From Shinisaurus crocodilurus (Eukaryota > Chordata > Lepidosauria > Squamata > Shinisauridae): 64,000 nt of DNA. Under the pieces are notes generated by a model, which made no database searches, was not told where the DNA came from, and was given only the letters and a program-made list of their open reading frames with translations. The stretch lies in the NCBI GenBank assembly GCA_021292165.1, contig CM037879.1, forward strand, positions 280,253,772 through 280,317,771, given 5' to 3'. Below, one piece after another: positions 34,934-45,620 of this stretch; position 1 is the first letter of the stretch; every line of letters starts with the position of its first letter. The position numbers were made by a program, and so were the translations under genes.

Positions 34934-35689
34934 CAGGGGTGGGCAACGTTGGGAGATCCAGGGGCCATTTTCATCTGCTGGACCACACCCCCTAGATGTG
35001 GAAAATGGGAGGGGATAAAATAAGAACAAAATGGCATCTGGAGCTGCTATGGAGAGCCCCGAGTATAAAAATTAGCTTGTCTGCAAGCTAATGTTAACCC
35101 TTTTTGGCGCTGTGTAGCAGCATCATTTTGTTTGCAGTTTTTAAATATATATATATATATATTTGGGTCCCCCTGAATTTTGGGAGCTCTGGGGGCTGCA
35201 CGTAGGGATGTAACAGCTCGCTTCGGGGGCATGGCGTAGCGGGCCGAAATCGCCCCCGCTCATGCCCCCCCAAGACCCATGGGCCTTACCGGGTCCCGGC
35301 CCTGCTCGCCTCTCCGCGACGAGCCGTCCACCGTGACGGTCCCGTCGCGTCACTTCCGACCGTGACAGGACCCTGCACCAGCGTGACAGGACCCCGCGCT
35401 GCGTCTTTTCCGTAGAAACCAGGGCAACAGGGCTTTAAATGGCCATTTTAAGCCCTGTTGCCCTGGTTTCTATGGAAAAGACGCAACGCGGGGTCCCGTC
35501 GCGCCGGCGGCACAGGGCCCCGTCACGGCAGGCGTGGGCGGCTCGAGTGGCGCAGAGAATCGCTCCGCACCGCTGAGAATTGAGCGGTGCGGGGGCCCAG
35601 CGCAGAGAAGCGAGGCGAGGCAGCCCCCCCAAGGTATGTTAACATCTCTAGCTGCACGTGGTCCACGAGCTTCATGTTGCCCACCCCTG
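34934..35689. mobile_element. hAT-type element carrying a nested K-type MITE
   Basis: CAGGGGTGGGCAACGTTG at the left, ATGTTGCCCACCCCTG at the right. Flanks gtatagag (34926-34933) and gtatggag (35690-35697) match at 7 of 8. The interior is interrupted by 35203-35650. Confidence 0.8.
35203..35650. mobile_element. Family K MITE, copy 3, with exact 8-bp duplication
   Basis: TAGGGATGTAACA to TGTTAACATCTCTA, flanked on both sides by gctgcacg (35195-35202 and 35651-35658). CpG-rich. The interior hairpin has the arm ccagggcaacagggcttaaa-like at about 35404-35485. The duplication identifies K as hAT-type. Confidence 0.88.
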
Positions 35690-35707
35690 GTATGGAGGAT
35701 ATAATCA

Positions 35708-35795
35708 GGGGATGCTGATGACTCCTATGTCAGTGGGGCTCCTCATCCATTGCAGCTTCTATTCTGAGCTTTGTAGGAGCTATCCTCCAAAGTGG
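35708..35795. mobile_element. Family D half-element
   Basis: CAGGGGATGCTGATGACTCC, then gtaggagctatcctcc, aligns with the left half of 27621-27848. The right half is missing. Confidence 0.5.
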
Positions 35796-36125
35796 GGGTG
35801 TCACATTGAAAAACACACCCAGCCAATTCAACAGGGCCTGGAAGAATGTCAAGGCTTGAATAGGGCCTGGGGCTTACACTACCATTAGCACTCCTTGCCA
35901 TTGCTTCATATGGCCAGGGGGGAAAGTGCTAATCGCAGCAGCAGCCACCTCCAGCACCCATCAGGGGAGGTGACTGCTTCGAATCAGGCACAAGCTTAAC
36001 CAGGTTAAGTGCTGGCCAGTTCCAATCAACCCACATGGACTAATCTGGGCTGAGCCCCTTCTGAGACCTCACCCATCAGTATAAGTGAGGTGGAGTAAGA
36101 TATAACAAATGTAACGGGAGCGATC

Positions 36126-36290
36126 AGGCCTCAGTGGTACAGTGCATGAAGAAGCCCTGGCATCTGCATCAAAGAGAATCGGGAGGAAGGTAGCAAGTGG
36201 TGGGGAGAAGCCTCACTTTGCCTAAGACCGCACAGTGCTGCTGCCCATGAGAATAGACCGTACTGGGCCAGAGGGACACAATGTTTGGGA
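36126..36290 (+). mobile_element. Degraded family N SINE
   Basis: cctcagtggtacagtgcatg at the head, gaccgtactgggccagaggg near the end. Confidence 0.5.
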
Positions 36291-36701
36291 TGGGTGAGAA
36301 ATTGGTTACAGTTTAATATTTTATGTGAATTTAGCAAATGCATACTTTCTGAACCAATATTCGAACCAAGACAGAGTTGCGCCCCCAAAATCCACACTTT
36401 TTTTGAGCTTGGCGCCGCTACTCTCAGTGGATAAATATTGAGACAAGTGTGCACAAAACCACAGTATATCGATGAGAATTACTCGAAAAGATGCGTACAT
36501 TAGAAAAATGTGCACAGAAAGTCTGCCTTTATGTGTGGCCTTTTTTTTTTTTCAAGAAAAAAAATATACAGTACTCACATTCACACACTTATTTAGAAAT
36601 GGGACAGAACAAGCTTAATCCTGTGAGAATGAGACAGACAGTCCCTAGGACAAACCTTCTGAGCTGGTATAAGGCAGTTTCCTCTGATAGTGTACTTTCA
36701 G

Positions 36702-36985
36702 GCAGGCGCAATAAAGTGAGGTTACCCATAACCCTCCAAACTTGGAGGATTACAGGCATCCTGTGCATGGCGGAAGGAGCGCCCAGGCGAAAGTCACCTC
36801 CGTGCTCCTCCCGCCCTGCAAAACGCTTAGATGGCCGTCGATTTCAGCCGTCTAAGTGCTTGGCCTCAGAGCACAAGGGGAGGAGGCTAAGGTGCTGCCA
36901 GGATACTGCATGTGCTGGTGGAGCCTGTCTCTCCTCTCCCCCAAAAGCCTGTCTCCAAGGTCACTCTTGCAACCTTGGAGACACA
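36702..36985 (+). repeat. Unclassified dispersed repeat, copy 2
   Basis: Diverged match to 2578-2830. The region is open for about 200 codons on the plus strand, but this reflects composition, not a gene. Confidence 0.5.
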
Positions 36986-37255
36986 GCCAGTGTGGTGTTT
37001 TTTTCTGCGCCGGCTGCGAGGGTAGGGAGAGGGTGCTCCGAGTTCAGAGTCTCAGTTCTGGCTTCGGAGCAAGTTTCCAAGGTCGGAGCTGGGACTCCAA
37101 ATTATCCTTTCGCTGTCTAGACTCTGTCTAGCGGCCATAGGGTTGCAACCTAAAAGTTTTAGTTTGGATTCACTGGTACTGTTTGATTCAGGATATAATT
37201 CCGAATTGGTGTATTATTTGGTATCATTACCAATCATATCCTCCCACACCCACCT

Positions 37256-37619
37256 TAGGGATGTGCATGGAGCTCGACTGGGGTGGGTGGGAGGTGGAAG
37301 TCTGGTGAACTCGCCAGGCTCGATCCCGCTGACCTCCACTCGCCCTACCTTTTCCCCAGCTCGACTCGCGTTCTCACGAGCTGAGCCAGGGAAAGCGACT
37401 TCCGGGTTCCGGCGCTATGCTATTTACTTAGAAAACGACCTAATTTGCGCAAAATAGGTTGTAATTTATGCAAATTAGACTGTTTTCTATGTAAACAGTG
37501 TAACGCCGGGGACCCGGAAGTCCGGAGAGCATCTCAGGTTACGCTTGACTCAGCTTGCGCAGCGGGAGCGTTTGGCTCTCATGCCGCGAGTTGAGTGCCG
37601 GGCAGGTCGCCCATCCCTA
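37256..37619. mobile_element. Family K MITE, copy 4
   Basis: TAGGGATGTGCATGG to GCCCATCCCTA. Interior has cttccgggt and a tagaaaacgacctaattt / complementary hairpin like the other K copies. Flanks (acccacct / acgcacct) differ at one of eight positions if the last A is counted in the duplication. Confidence 0.72.
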
Positions 37620-38122
37620 CGCACCTTTCATGAAGATGATCCCCCCCCCCATTCATTATTTAGATATTTTGCATGTATAAAGCCATGTTGGTGAGTCTGT
37701 GACGATGAAAAATGAAGAATGTGATTGTGTGTTTGTGATATATGTGTTCTCTGCATATTTCATATGATAGGTGTGCGGTATAACATTTCATGGGAGGAAG
37801 AACCTGGAAGTGGCAATAAATTGTACATGGTTGGCATGGAATCTCGCCAGTCTGTTGGCTGCCAACACTCAGGGTTTTCTGATGATTTCGCATGCAAATC
37901 TCACACTAATGTGCCATTATTCTTCAAATCTCCTGCTGCTGGAATAATAAAAATTGCTTTGTGAAGTATAACTTTCTAGGTTCTGCTGTTGTCAAGCAGG
38001 GAGGGGGGGAACTAGAAGCTATTTTCCAGACGATATTATGGAGGATTGGAGGCCAAAATCTAAATTTAAAAAATAACCCATGCTTGTTCGGAGTGTGTGT
38101 GTGTCGTGTGTGTCTAGATATA

Positions 38123-38374
38123 CAGTAATACCTTGGATTGCAAGTAACTTGGTTTGAGAGCGTTTTGCAAGACAAGCCAATTTTTAAATATTTATTTAAT
38201 TTTTTTCCGAATTGATATACAAGCGACGTCTTGCAATACAAGTACTGTAGTACGGCTTAAATTAAAAATCTCTGTACAAATTTTTTTGGGGGGATTTCGT
38301 TTTGATATAAGAGTGTTTTGGATTACAAGCACTGTTTCCAGAACGAATTATGCTCTCAATCCAAGGCATGACTG
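38123..38374 (+). mobile_element. Tigger/mariner-like MITE, copy 1
   Basis: CAGTAATACCTTGGATTGCA at the left and inverted-related ctctcaatccaaggcatgac at the right, flanked by TA. An opposite-orientation copy is at 47567-47816. Confidence 0.85.
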
Positions 38375-38420
38375 TAGATATATGGAGGACCCTGGATGGG
38401 GAAGCCTGATAGAGTGGTTT

Positions 38421-38540
38421 GGATCCCAGACTTAGTCATACTTAGAGTAGACCCACTGAAATCAATGGGATTTAAGTTAATCATAATTAAGTCCCATTGA
38501 TTTCAGTGGGTCTACTCTAAGTATGCCTAAGTCTGGATCC
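38421..38540. mobile_element. Palindromic MITE, family J
   Basis: Arms of about 52 bp (ggatcccagacttagtcata.. / ..tatgcctaagtctggatcc) around a short AT-rich centre. Fragments occur at 19319-19400 and 39378-39475. Confidence 0.8.
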
Positions 38541-39939
38541 AACGCAGTATGTTTATATAAAACACTGACCATTACGTTTGACTTGGACCCCAAACCCATC
38601 TACTTCAACTTTCATTCTGAACCTGAGACTTTGTGCCTTCCATTGACTATGGAAAAAACAACCAGCTAAAACTTTTTCTTCCTGTTTGTCAGAAGTGGAT
38701 GAACTTTGCAGGCCTAGTAGCCCCTGAGGAGGGGATTGTGCTTGCGAAATCTCAGAAAAATAGGTGCAGTGGATTTTGTGCTATGCGCCTTTATATTTTG
38801 GTTATTTTTAAAGGGAACTGCCAATAACTTTTGAAAAATAAAATAAATTTCTGGGCAGAACAGGATAACATTTAAAAGGATAGTTGCCCCTTCTGAGAGG
38901 ATGGGATTTGTAAAGTTTCAGATGAATGGATGAAGGGAGTTTTGTGGAAGAGTGGCCTTCACATTTTGAGGTTCTCCTAGAATGCACTTGTTTCCCTATG
39001 TTCCTTGTGGATGGTTCTTCTGAAAATGGCAGCCTACAGGTGTCCCTAAGTAAGAAAACTGCAGTGTTTCAGGAGGATAGGTGTAGCAGTTTATGTGCAG
39101 AGTCCAGCGTCAGTTCTGTTCTGGTCACTTCAGAAAGAAGCCTGCTTCACCTTGCGAAGCACCAGAAAGAGTCGGAGGAGGCCTGATTCAGCTCGGGGTT
39201 TGGCCACATCTGATGCACATCCCTAATTTTCGTCTGTGCTAATAGCAAACTCAGTTCTTGGAGTCATTCCCTATGTAGCCAAGCCAACACCATCCACTCA
39301 CATGATGGCAATATCAGCAGGCTTGAGGGAACCCCAAACTTTGCAGACGTACGAAAAAACTTTAGAAAAATATCCCACTGACAGCACAATCCCATACATG
39401 TCTACTTGGATGCAAGGCTCAATTATTTCAATAGGGTTTACTCACAGTAAAGTTGATATAAGATTTCAGCCTGAGGGACGACCCCCCCCCCCCCAAACAG
39501 CCCAGTATGCTCACTGAGTGTACTCAGTGGGCATGGAATACTGGAAGATAGTGGTAGCTTGGGGGCGACGGACTGGAATGGAATATTTGAGGGAACATCA
39601 GGGCCTTGTTCCATTTGGACTCTTCCTCCAACCCCTCACAGGGCTAACTAACTGACATCAACTGGTCTGTGGGGTGGAAGAAAGAACAAGGGAGACAGGA
39701 GCAGGCTGAGGGAAAATCTGGACTTGCTCCAGTTGGACTGCCCCTACCAGGAGATAAGAGGCAAAGAAGGGCCATCCCCCCAGCCCTGCTGAAAATCTAA
39801 TGTTTTCCTTTTCCCTCCCCATCCCCTTTTCCTTATGTGTTGTGTAAGCCTGTGGGCAGGGACTGTCTTTTACTGATTGAGTGTTAGCTGCTCTGGGAGC
39901 CTTTCTGTGGGGGGTGGGGTGAGGAGTGGCATAACAATA
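38541..39939. other. No gene; J and K fragments
   Basis: 39378-39475 has J-like phrases. 39205-39225 ends in gcacatcccta like the K right terminus. Otherwise unassigned. Confidence 0.45.
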
Positions 39940-39947
39940 CTTTAAAG

Positions 39948-40066
39948 CAGTGTTCTCCAACCTTGGGTCCCCAGATGTTTTTGGCCTACAACTCCCAGCA
40001 TGCCCCAGCCAGCCCCAGGGAGTTGTAGGCCAAAAACATCTGGGGACCCAAGGTTGGAGAACACTG
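39948..40066. mobile_element. Palindromic hAT-type MITE, family A, copy 3
   Basis: CAGTGTTCTCC.. to ..GGAGAACACTG, with flanks ctttaaag and ctttaaac (7 of 8). The shortest copy, 119 bp. Confidence 0.88.
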
Positions 40067-40863
40067 CTTTAAACAGATAAATAAATCCTGGAAAAGGGCA
40101 TGGCTGAACAGGAGCATTCCCCACTGCAACATTTTGTTGCAGATTGTACTTGTATAATACACGATTAAAAAACAACAAAAAACTACTTCATTAGCTTTTA
40201 AGCCAATCTCACTAAATGTTTTTTTCCCCTGACTCATGGATAATAGACTCAAAGAGTTGGCAATACTGAACAAGAGTGCTGACATTAAAATAATTTGCAG
40301 CCCGTGGAATTACATCACCAGATAATTTGGCTTAATCTGTGTGACAGGAACAGAAAGTAAACAGCCAGTAAAAACAATTTTTAAAAAGAGGAAGAAACCA
40401 CATTCTGCTGTTACTTAAAACACCAGTATACAGAAGAAAGAAACATATTTTTCATGTTTGGTATTCTTTATTTACCTCTTTGCAATTTCCTGTTTTTTTT
40501 TTTTTTTTTTTACTCCTGTGCTTTAAATGCACTTATTTAAAATACTTTTACTGTGCAACCTCATGTATGTTTAATCAGAAGTAAATCCCTCTGAGTTCAC
40601 TAAAATTCTTCACTAAAATTCTATGAAAACTCTTTAAATAAAATATTTCTATAGTATTCTTTTAGGGCACAATCCAGAAGGAAGTTCCCCCTGTGACTGT
40701 GAAATCCCCATTAATTTCAATTAATCCCCTTACACAGGGGATCGTCTTGCTGCATTGTGCCCTTAGCCTTGAACATTAACGTTATATAATGTATGTACCA
40801 GGTAGATGAACTGATTGTATTCTCAGCCAGGTATAACAATAGCCCTTTTCACATCACTGTTCT
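40067..40863. other. No gene
   Basis: AT-rich intron with a T19-type run near 40493-40511. No recognised element. Confidence 0.5.
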
Positions 40864-41281
40864 GTGTACACCATAAACGGGATAGTGGGGTCATTGTCTG
40901 CCACGGACGGCCTTCTCTTTGTCCCATCAGCCAGAGCAGCCAGGCTGGTGGGGACTAGGAAGAGGGCCTTTTCTGTGGTGGCCCCCAAGTTATGGAACTC
41001 CCTCCCCAGTGACCTTCGCCATGCCCCCTCCTTGATGAACTTCCGCCGGGCTTTAAAAACATGGTTTTTCAGACAGGAATATGGGGTGGGTTAGGATTTT
41101 TTTTAAAAAAAATTATATTGTTTTAATTGTGTTTGCTTTAATGGTGTTTGTTTTAATTGTGTTTGTTTTAATGGTGTTTTAATGGTGTTTTATTGTATTT
41201 TATCCTGTTGTACATCAGCCAGGGTGGCCGGCCACAGATGGGCGATTTTAAAATATAATAAATAAATAAATAAAAATAAAT
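40864..41281 (+). mobile_element. L2-like LINE 3' end
   Basis: Encodes KRAFSVVAPKLWNSLPSDLR then FRRALKTWFF, the C-terminal motif of L2-type LINEs, followed by a T-rich untranslated region and an AATA-type tail. Confidence 0.88.
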
Positions 41282-42547
41282 AGATTTTCAGACCTTATGG
41301 GCATACAAAGTGTACATTTGCAGGCTTATCAGCATGACCTTGTTTTTTCCCAGTTTGCCAAACATGTGTACTGGGAGTATTTGTACATAGTGGTTTTTTG
41401 TTTTTGTTTTTTTCAGACAGAAGACTGAATGTGCATAGATTTTAGGTGGGGCTTGCTGCCACGATCTCACTCTCCCCTGCCCACACACGCACATGTGTAC
41501 AATCTACAAAGATTGTTCACATGAACAGGGGTATTGAGAGTTAGTAATGAAGCCCCAATGCCTTCCCCCACTCCCCAAGATTAACTGAAACATAGCTGCT
41601 AATTTTGCTGTGCATAAAATACAAAGGGAGCACAAAGTCTCATGTTGTCATTTCAACAGTGAATCATATCTACACAATAAGTGGCCCATGAGCATAAGTA
41701 ATATGTGTTTTTTGTGTGTGACCGGTATTCATCTTAGTTCTGGTATTGCTGGTGTTGCACACAAAGCAAAAAGCCTATTCCTGAATGTTCTGCGTCTCTG
41801 GCACCCAGTCTTTGGGGCAATTGAGCCAGTCCAAAGGAACAGATAGCACCTTTTTAGTGCATGCTTTAGTACATATGCGTACTTTGTTTTCAAGCGAGGG
41901 AACAAAGCCTACTGCTTGTGGAAATCAGCGTAGGGATGTACAAGGATTTCAGTTCAGTTCACAAAATAATCCGAACGTGAATGGGAGTGCATTTATTTTC
42001 AAACTTGCAATTGCATTAAAAAATGTGTATTTTTAAAAAACCTGGTTGCTTTGAAAAACACATTAAAAAAACAACAAAACATTTTCATGCTTTAGTCAAT
42101 GGGGGTGAAGTGCACACTTCTGAAAAATGTTTACAAAAATGTGCACTTTTCCTGTTTGAACGAACTGAGAAGCATGTTGCAAATTAAAATGGGAGTGAGC
42201 CAAACTTCACTTCGAAGCTCAGTTTGGAGCATTTGGGTGAGCTTGAACATCGCTGGTTCTCCCATTGCTAGCCTTAGTGTGTTTTGCTTCTATCCTTTGC
42301 TGGGGAGCAAGGAGCAAATTATCTGAGGAGGGGTTTGTATCTCCTAACCTTCCCTGTTCCAGTTTCTCCCACAAAGCTTATGTAAGGTGCTTCCGGATGG
42401 AAGGCTTCTAGAGCTACCAATTGGAAAGCACTGCAGCAATTCCGCGTTGCTTTTCTTTAACGGATTTCTCTGGTAAGGAAAAAGGCAGAAGAAGTGGTGG
42501 GAAAACACAAGAGGGATTTGAGTGGCAAGTGATGTCATTGTCATCTC
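41282..42547. other. No gene; A/T-rich foldback debris
   Basis: 41936 begins tagggatgta like a K terminus. 41990-42140 is rich in short A- and T-runs, with symmetric phrases (aaaatgtgtattttt). No exon. Confidence 0.45.
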
Positions 42548-42783
42548 CTAGGGATGGGCGACCCGCCCGGCACTCGACTCACAGCGTGCGAGCCAAACTG
42601 AATGCAAGCGCCACCTGAGGCACTTGCTGGACTTCCAGGTCCCCGGCGCTATGTTGTTTACATAGAAAACGGCCTAATTTGTGTAAATTAGGCCGTAATT
42701 TGTGCAAATTAGTCGGGGTGGTGGTCAAGCCCAGCAAGTTCACCAGACTTCCACCCCCTAATCGAGCTCTGTGCACATCCCTA
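42548..42783. mobile_element. Family K MITE, copy 5
   Basis: TAGGGATGGGC to GTGCACATCCCTA. Interior phrase tagaaaacggcctaattt is shared with 37256-37619. No duplication is visible. Confidence 0.68.
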
Positions 42784-42882
42784 AATTTCTCGACACATAC
42801 ACCATAACGTTCCGTGCATAAGACAGGGTGGCGGCAGTATAGGAGCCTCATCTGGAAACACCCATGTTGAATTTTTTTTGCA

Positions 42883-42950
42883 TAGCTGACTGGGGCATGC
42901 TGGGAGTTGTAGGCCTTTTTTTCTGTCTAAACTTGCATAGGATTGCACCT
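42883..42950. mobile_element. Family B half-element
   Basis: Right half only: ggggcatgctgggagttgta, then ttctgtctaaacttgcatag. Confidence 0.6.
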
Positions 42951-42954
42951 TTAG

Positions 42955-43144
42955 GAGCACAGGAAGCTGAATTGGACCTTTACACTGAGTTGAACGTTCA
43001 ATGGTCAACATTGACTGGCAGTGGCTCTTCATGGTTTCAGGCCAAATTCGTTCCGAGCTCTACCTGGAAATGCCAGGAATTAAATCTGGGGCTTTCTACA
43101 TGCAAAGCAGGTGCTGTGCATGTACTACTGAGCCACTACGACCA
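42955..43144 (-). mobile_element. Family N tRNA-SINE
   Basis: Inverted: caggaagctgaattggac, ctacctggaaatgccaggaa, and head complement tgtgcatgtactactgagcc. Confidence 0.75.
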
Positions 43145-43254
43145 GGTTTTCTCCATCCCCCCCCCCCCCGAAGCACAAGTTTCTTTCTCAGTGGAAAGGT
43201 TTTATTATTGGGGGATGTTTTGCTCCTTTATATTTAGTTCGCCATGGATGTCTC

Positions 43255-43510
43255 CTTCCTTTCCTCCGAGAAACATGCTTGTGGAGTGCCCTGTTTGATT
43301 CATTATCTCCTGCCCTCAGCTCACCTTGACCATTGTTCTGCTTTCATTCAGCGCTGGCTGTGTTAAGCCCTGCTAAATGTCAGCGGGGGACCAGCCCACA
43401 TTGTTGATCCGGATTGATCTGCTCCAGCACTGAGAGCCTCATTCACTGAGTCGCTTTCTATTGCGTTCTAGAATCTGACTTACCTACTTTCACGAAAATG
43501 GAAGGTAAGG
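43255..43510. promoter_or_regulatory. Candidate conserved non-coding element
   Basis: A repeat-free block (caccttgaccattgttctgc, cattcactgagtcgctttct). It contains cattgtt, the complement of the SOX-like AACAATG. Regulatory role is inference. Confidence 0.3.
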
Positions 43511-43572
43511 GATGGTGGAGGGAGGGGGACTCAATACTCTGCTTATGTAAGCTCAGCACGTCCTTAACAACA

Positions 43573-43743
43573 GCCTGTGGCTTATGCTGGCTCAGCTTGT
43601 CTGAGTGTGGAAAGCTAAGCCGGGTCAGGCCTGGTTGTTACTTGGATGGGAGACCCCTCCTCTAGTTTCCTGCATTGAGCAGGGGGTTGGACTCGATAGC
43701 CTTGTAGGCTCCTTCCAACTCTATGATCTATGAATCTATGAAA
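43573..43743 (+). mobile_element. 5S-derived SINE with CR1-like tail, copy 4 (plus strand)
   Basis: Head cctgtggcttatgctggctc, 5S segment ggaaagctaagccgggtcag and ttacttggatgggagacc, tail gttggactcgatagccttgt and tatgatctatgaatctat. The best copy for reading the 5S-to-CR1 fusion directly. Confidence 0.92.
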
Positions 43744-45216
43744 ATATAAGCAGATGTGCCTCGGTCATGTCCAGTTTTCCTCCTTCCTTTTTTGTTCTTC
43801 CATGTTTCATTGAATAGCATGACGATAATAGAGAGACAGCAAAGATAGAATCACATGCTCACTTGCACAACAACCACCAGTAATGTGTTGTTGTTGTTGT
43901 TTATATAAGGCAGAATCCCTGTATGATGGCTGGAAGGAGTGCTGGGCACTTTGTTTTCTTAATCAGAGTCTTGGGGGCAACATCTTATTTTCTAACTAGT
44001 CTTGCACGCTCAGAAAAGCTGCTCCATATAAGCGAACCGGCATTGGGTGCTGCTGGCCATGAGCAAAAATGGCAGATCCAAAGATACCTATTCCAGACAT
44101 ATAAGTCAGCAATGGATGGCGCTGCTCACAGATAAGGCAACCTAATAGCAAGTGGAGGTAGATCGATGAGACCAGAACATGCGTGCACATTCAGATGTGC
44201 AGATGTGCTTTTTGTAGCAGCTTTCCCCTAAATAAATCACAACAAAAGGGAAATTGCAGTACCATTTCCAAAAGGGAAATTGCAGTACCCCTCAGCACCC
44301 ACCGCTACTTGGATTTCTCAGTAGCACCTGCACTGCTACAGGCATCATCCTCATTCTCTCTCTCATGTTCGCTCTTTCAGCAAGCTGGCATACCTGGTCT
44401 TGATGGCTTAATTGGCTCTCAGCCCATTAAATTACTGCTGCCACTCCTGGAAAAGCCTGCTTAAAGGTTGCAGGCATGGGTTTGATGGCAATAGGAGCAG
44501 CTTCCCTGGCCATGTACTTGGCTATCTGTTCATGGGTATCATGGCACTTCTTCTTGAGGACCGGAGACATCAGCCTGCTGGCCACCCTCCGACTCTTGAG
44601 CCCCCAACTCAAGTGTGAGCCATGATGCTGAGGCCAGAGTGAAACAAGCTGAAGTGAGGTGTGCAGATCCCAGCCAAGGAGGAGAAGATGGTGGAGGCAG
44701 CAGTGGAGGGTGGAGCTGAGTTGATCATGGATGAAAGGAGGGAAAGAGGCAACAGCAGGACAGGTGCACCACCAACTTCAGGTTGCCAGCTTGAGACTGA
44801 CAGTCATAGCAAATGAAGGAGTGGGGCAGACAACAGCCTTCCCGTTGCAGGTATGGTGGGGGCTGAAGTGGTTGCAGGCACTCGGGGAGGCCCAAGCAAG
44901 GCAAGGAAAGGCACCACCCCCATTGGACCCTGCCAAGGTGTATGGTCCCAGGCAAATACCCCAATATGCCGGGTGCTGACGCCAGGCCTGGTTGGTGAGA
45001 ACTACTCAGGTCAGGGCTAACTGAAGCCCAATGGCCAAATACAGCCTTTCCCAACCTGTTGCCCTCCAAAGGTGTTGGACTACAACTCCCATCATCCCCA
45101 GGCAGCATGGCCAATTGCAGTCTTCTTGAAGAAAACATGGATTTCTGGACAGTCTTAAGTCTGGTGATATATGTGTAAGTCTGGATTGCATATATGACTC
45201 TGGGGCTTAGAGTTTG
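43744..45216. other. No gene
   Basis: 44380-44620 is open on both strands with some protein-like texture, but no domain was recognised. 45040-45115 (ccaacctgttgccctccaaa.. then actacaactcccatcat) is a hAT-like MITE fragment. The rest is unassigned. Confidence 0.4.
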
Positions 45217-45401
45217 GTGGCATCGCTCTGTGGCAGAGTGCATGCTTTACATGCAGAAGTTCCTGGGTTCAATCACTGGAATCTTCACATAGGGCTGGAA
45301 AAACTCCTTCTGAAACCTTGGATAGCTACTGCCAGCCAGTGTAGACAACATTGGGCTAGATGGACCGATGGTCTTACTCGATATAACACAGCTTCCTGCG
45401 T
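45217..45401 (+). mobile_element. Family N tRNA-SINE
   Basis: gctctgtggcagagtgcatg, B box cctgggttcaatcactgg, gggctagatggaccgatggt, and end acacagcttcctgcg. Confidence 0.85.
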
Positions 45402-45466
45402 TGCTGTGATGGTTCTCCCACCACCATTTTTGAAAGAGTTTCTTGGGGAATCTATACTGCTATAAC

Positions 45467-45612
45467 CAGTGCTTTTTTTCTGGAGAAAAAGGTACCGGAA
45501 CTCTTGGATTACATTTCCTCGGGAGTAGATGGCGATTAAATTGTAATGCAATTAATAGAAGAAAAGGTGCTGGAACTCAGTTCCGGTGAGTTCCACCAGA
45601 AAAAAAGCCCTG
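45467..45612. mobile_element. hAT-type MITE with exact duplication
   Basis: CAGTGCTTTTTTTCTGG to CCAGAAAAAAAGCCCTG, flanked by gctataac on both sides (45459-45466 and 45613-45620). Confidence 0.9.
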
Positions 45613-45620
45613 GCTATAAC

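Noticed and set aside
36491..37120. 209-codon open frame on the plus strand
   Set aside because: It spans a homopolymer, a SINE trace and a dispersed repeat copy, so it is a chance frame.
43573..43650. A functional 5S rRNA gene
   Set aside because: Only an internal 5S segment is present, with substitutions, and it continues into a CR1-like tail shared by three other copies.
44427..44612. Minus-strand 61-codon frame with protein-like texture (KKKCHDTHEQIAKYMAREAA)
   Set aside because: I could not match it to a family, and it has no continuation in either direction. A processed pseudogene fragment is possible but unsupported.
44725..45243. 172-codon minus-strand frame
   Set aside because: Low-information composition, no motif, and it runs into a SINE.
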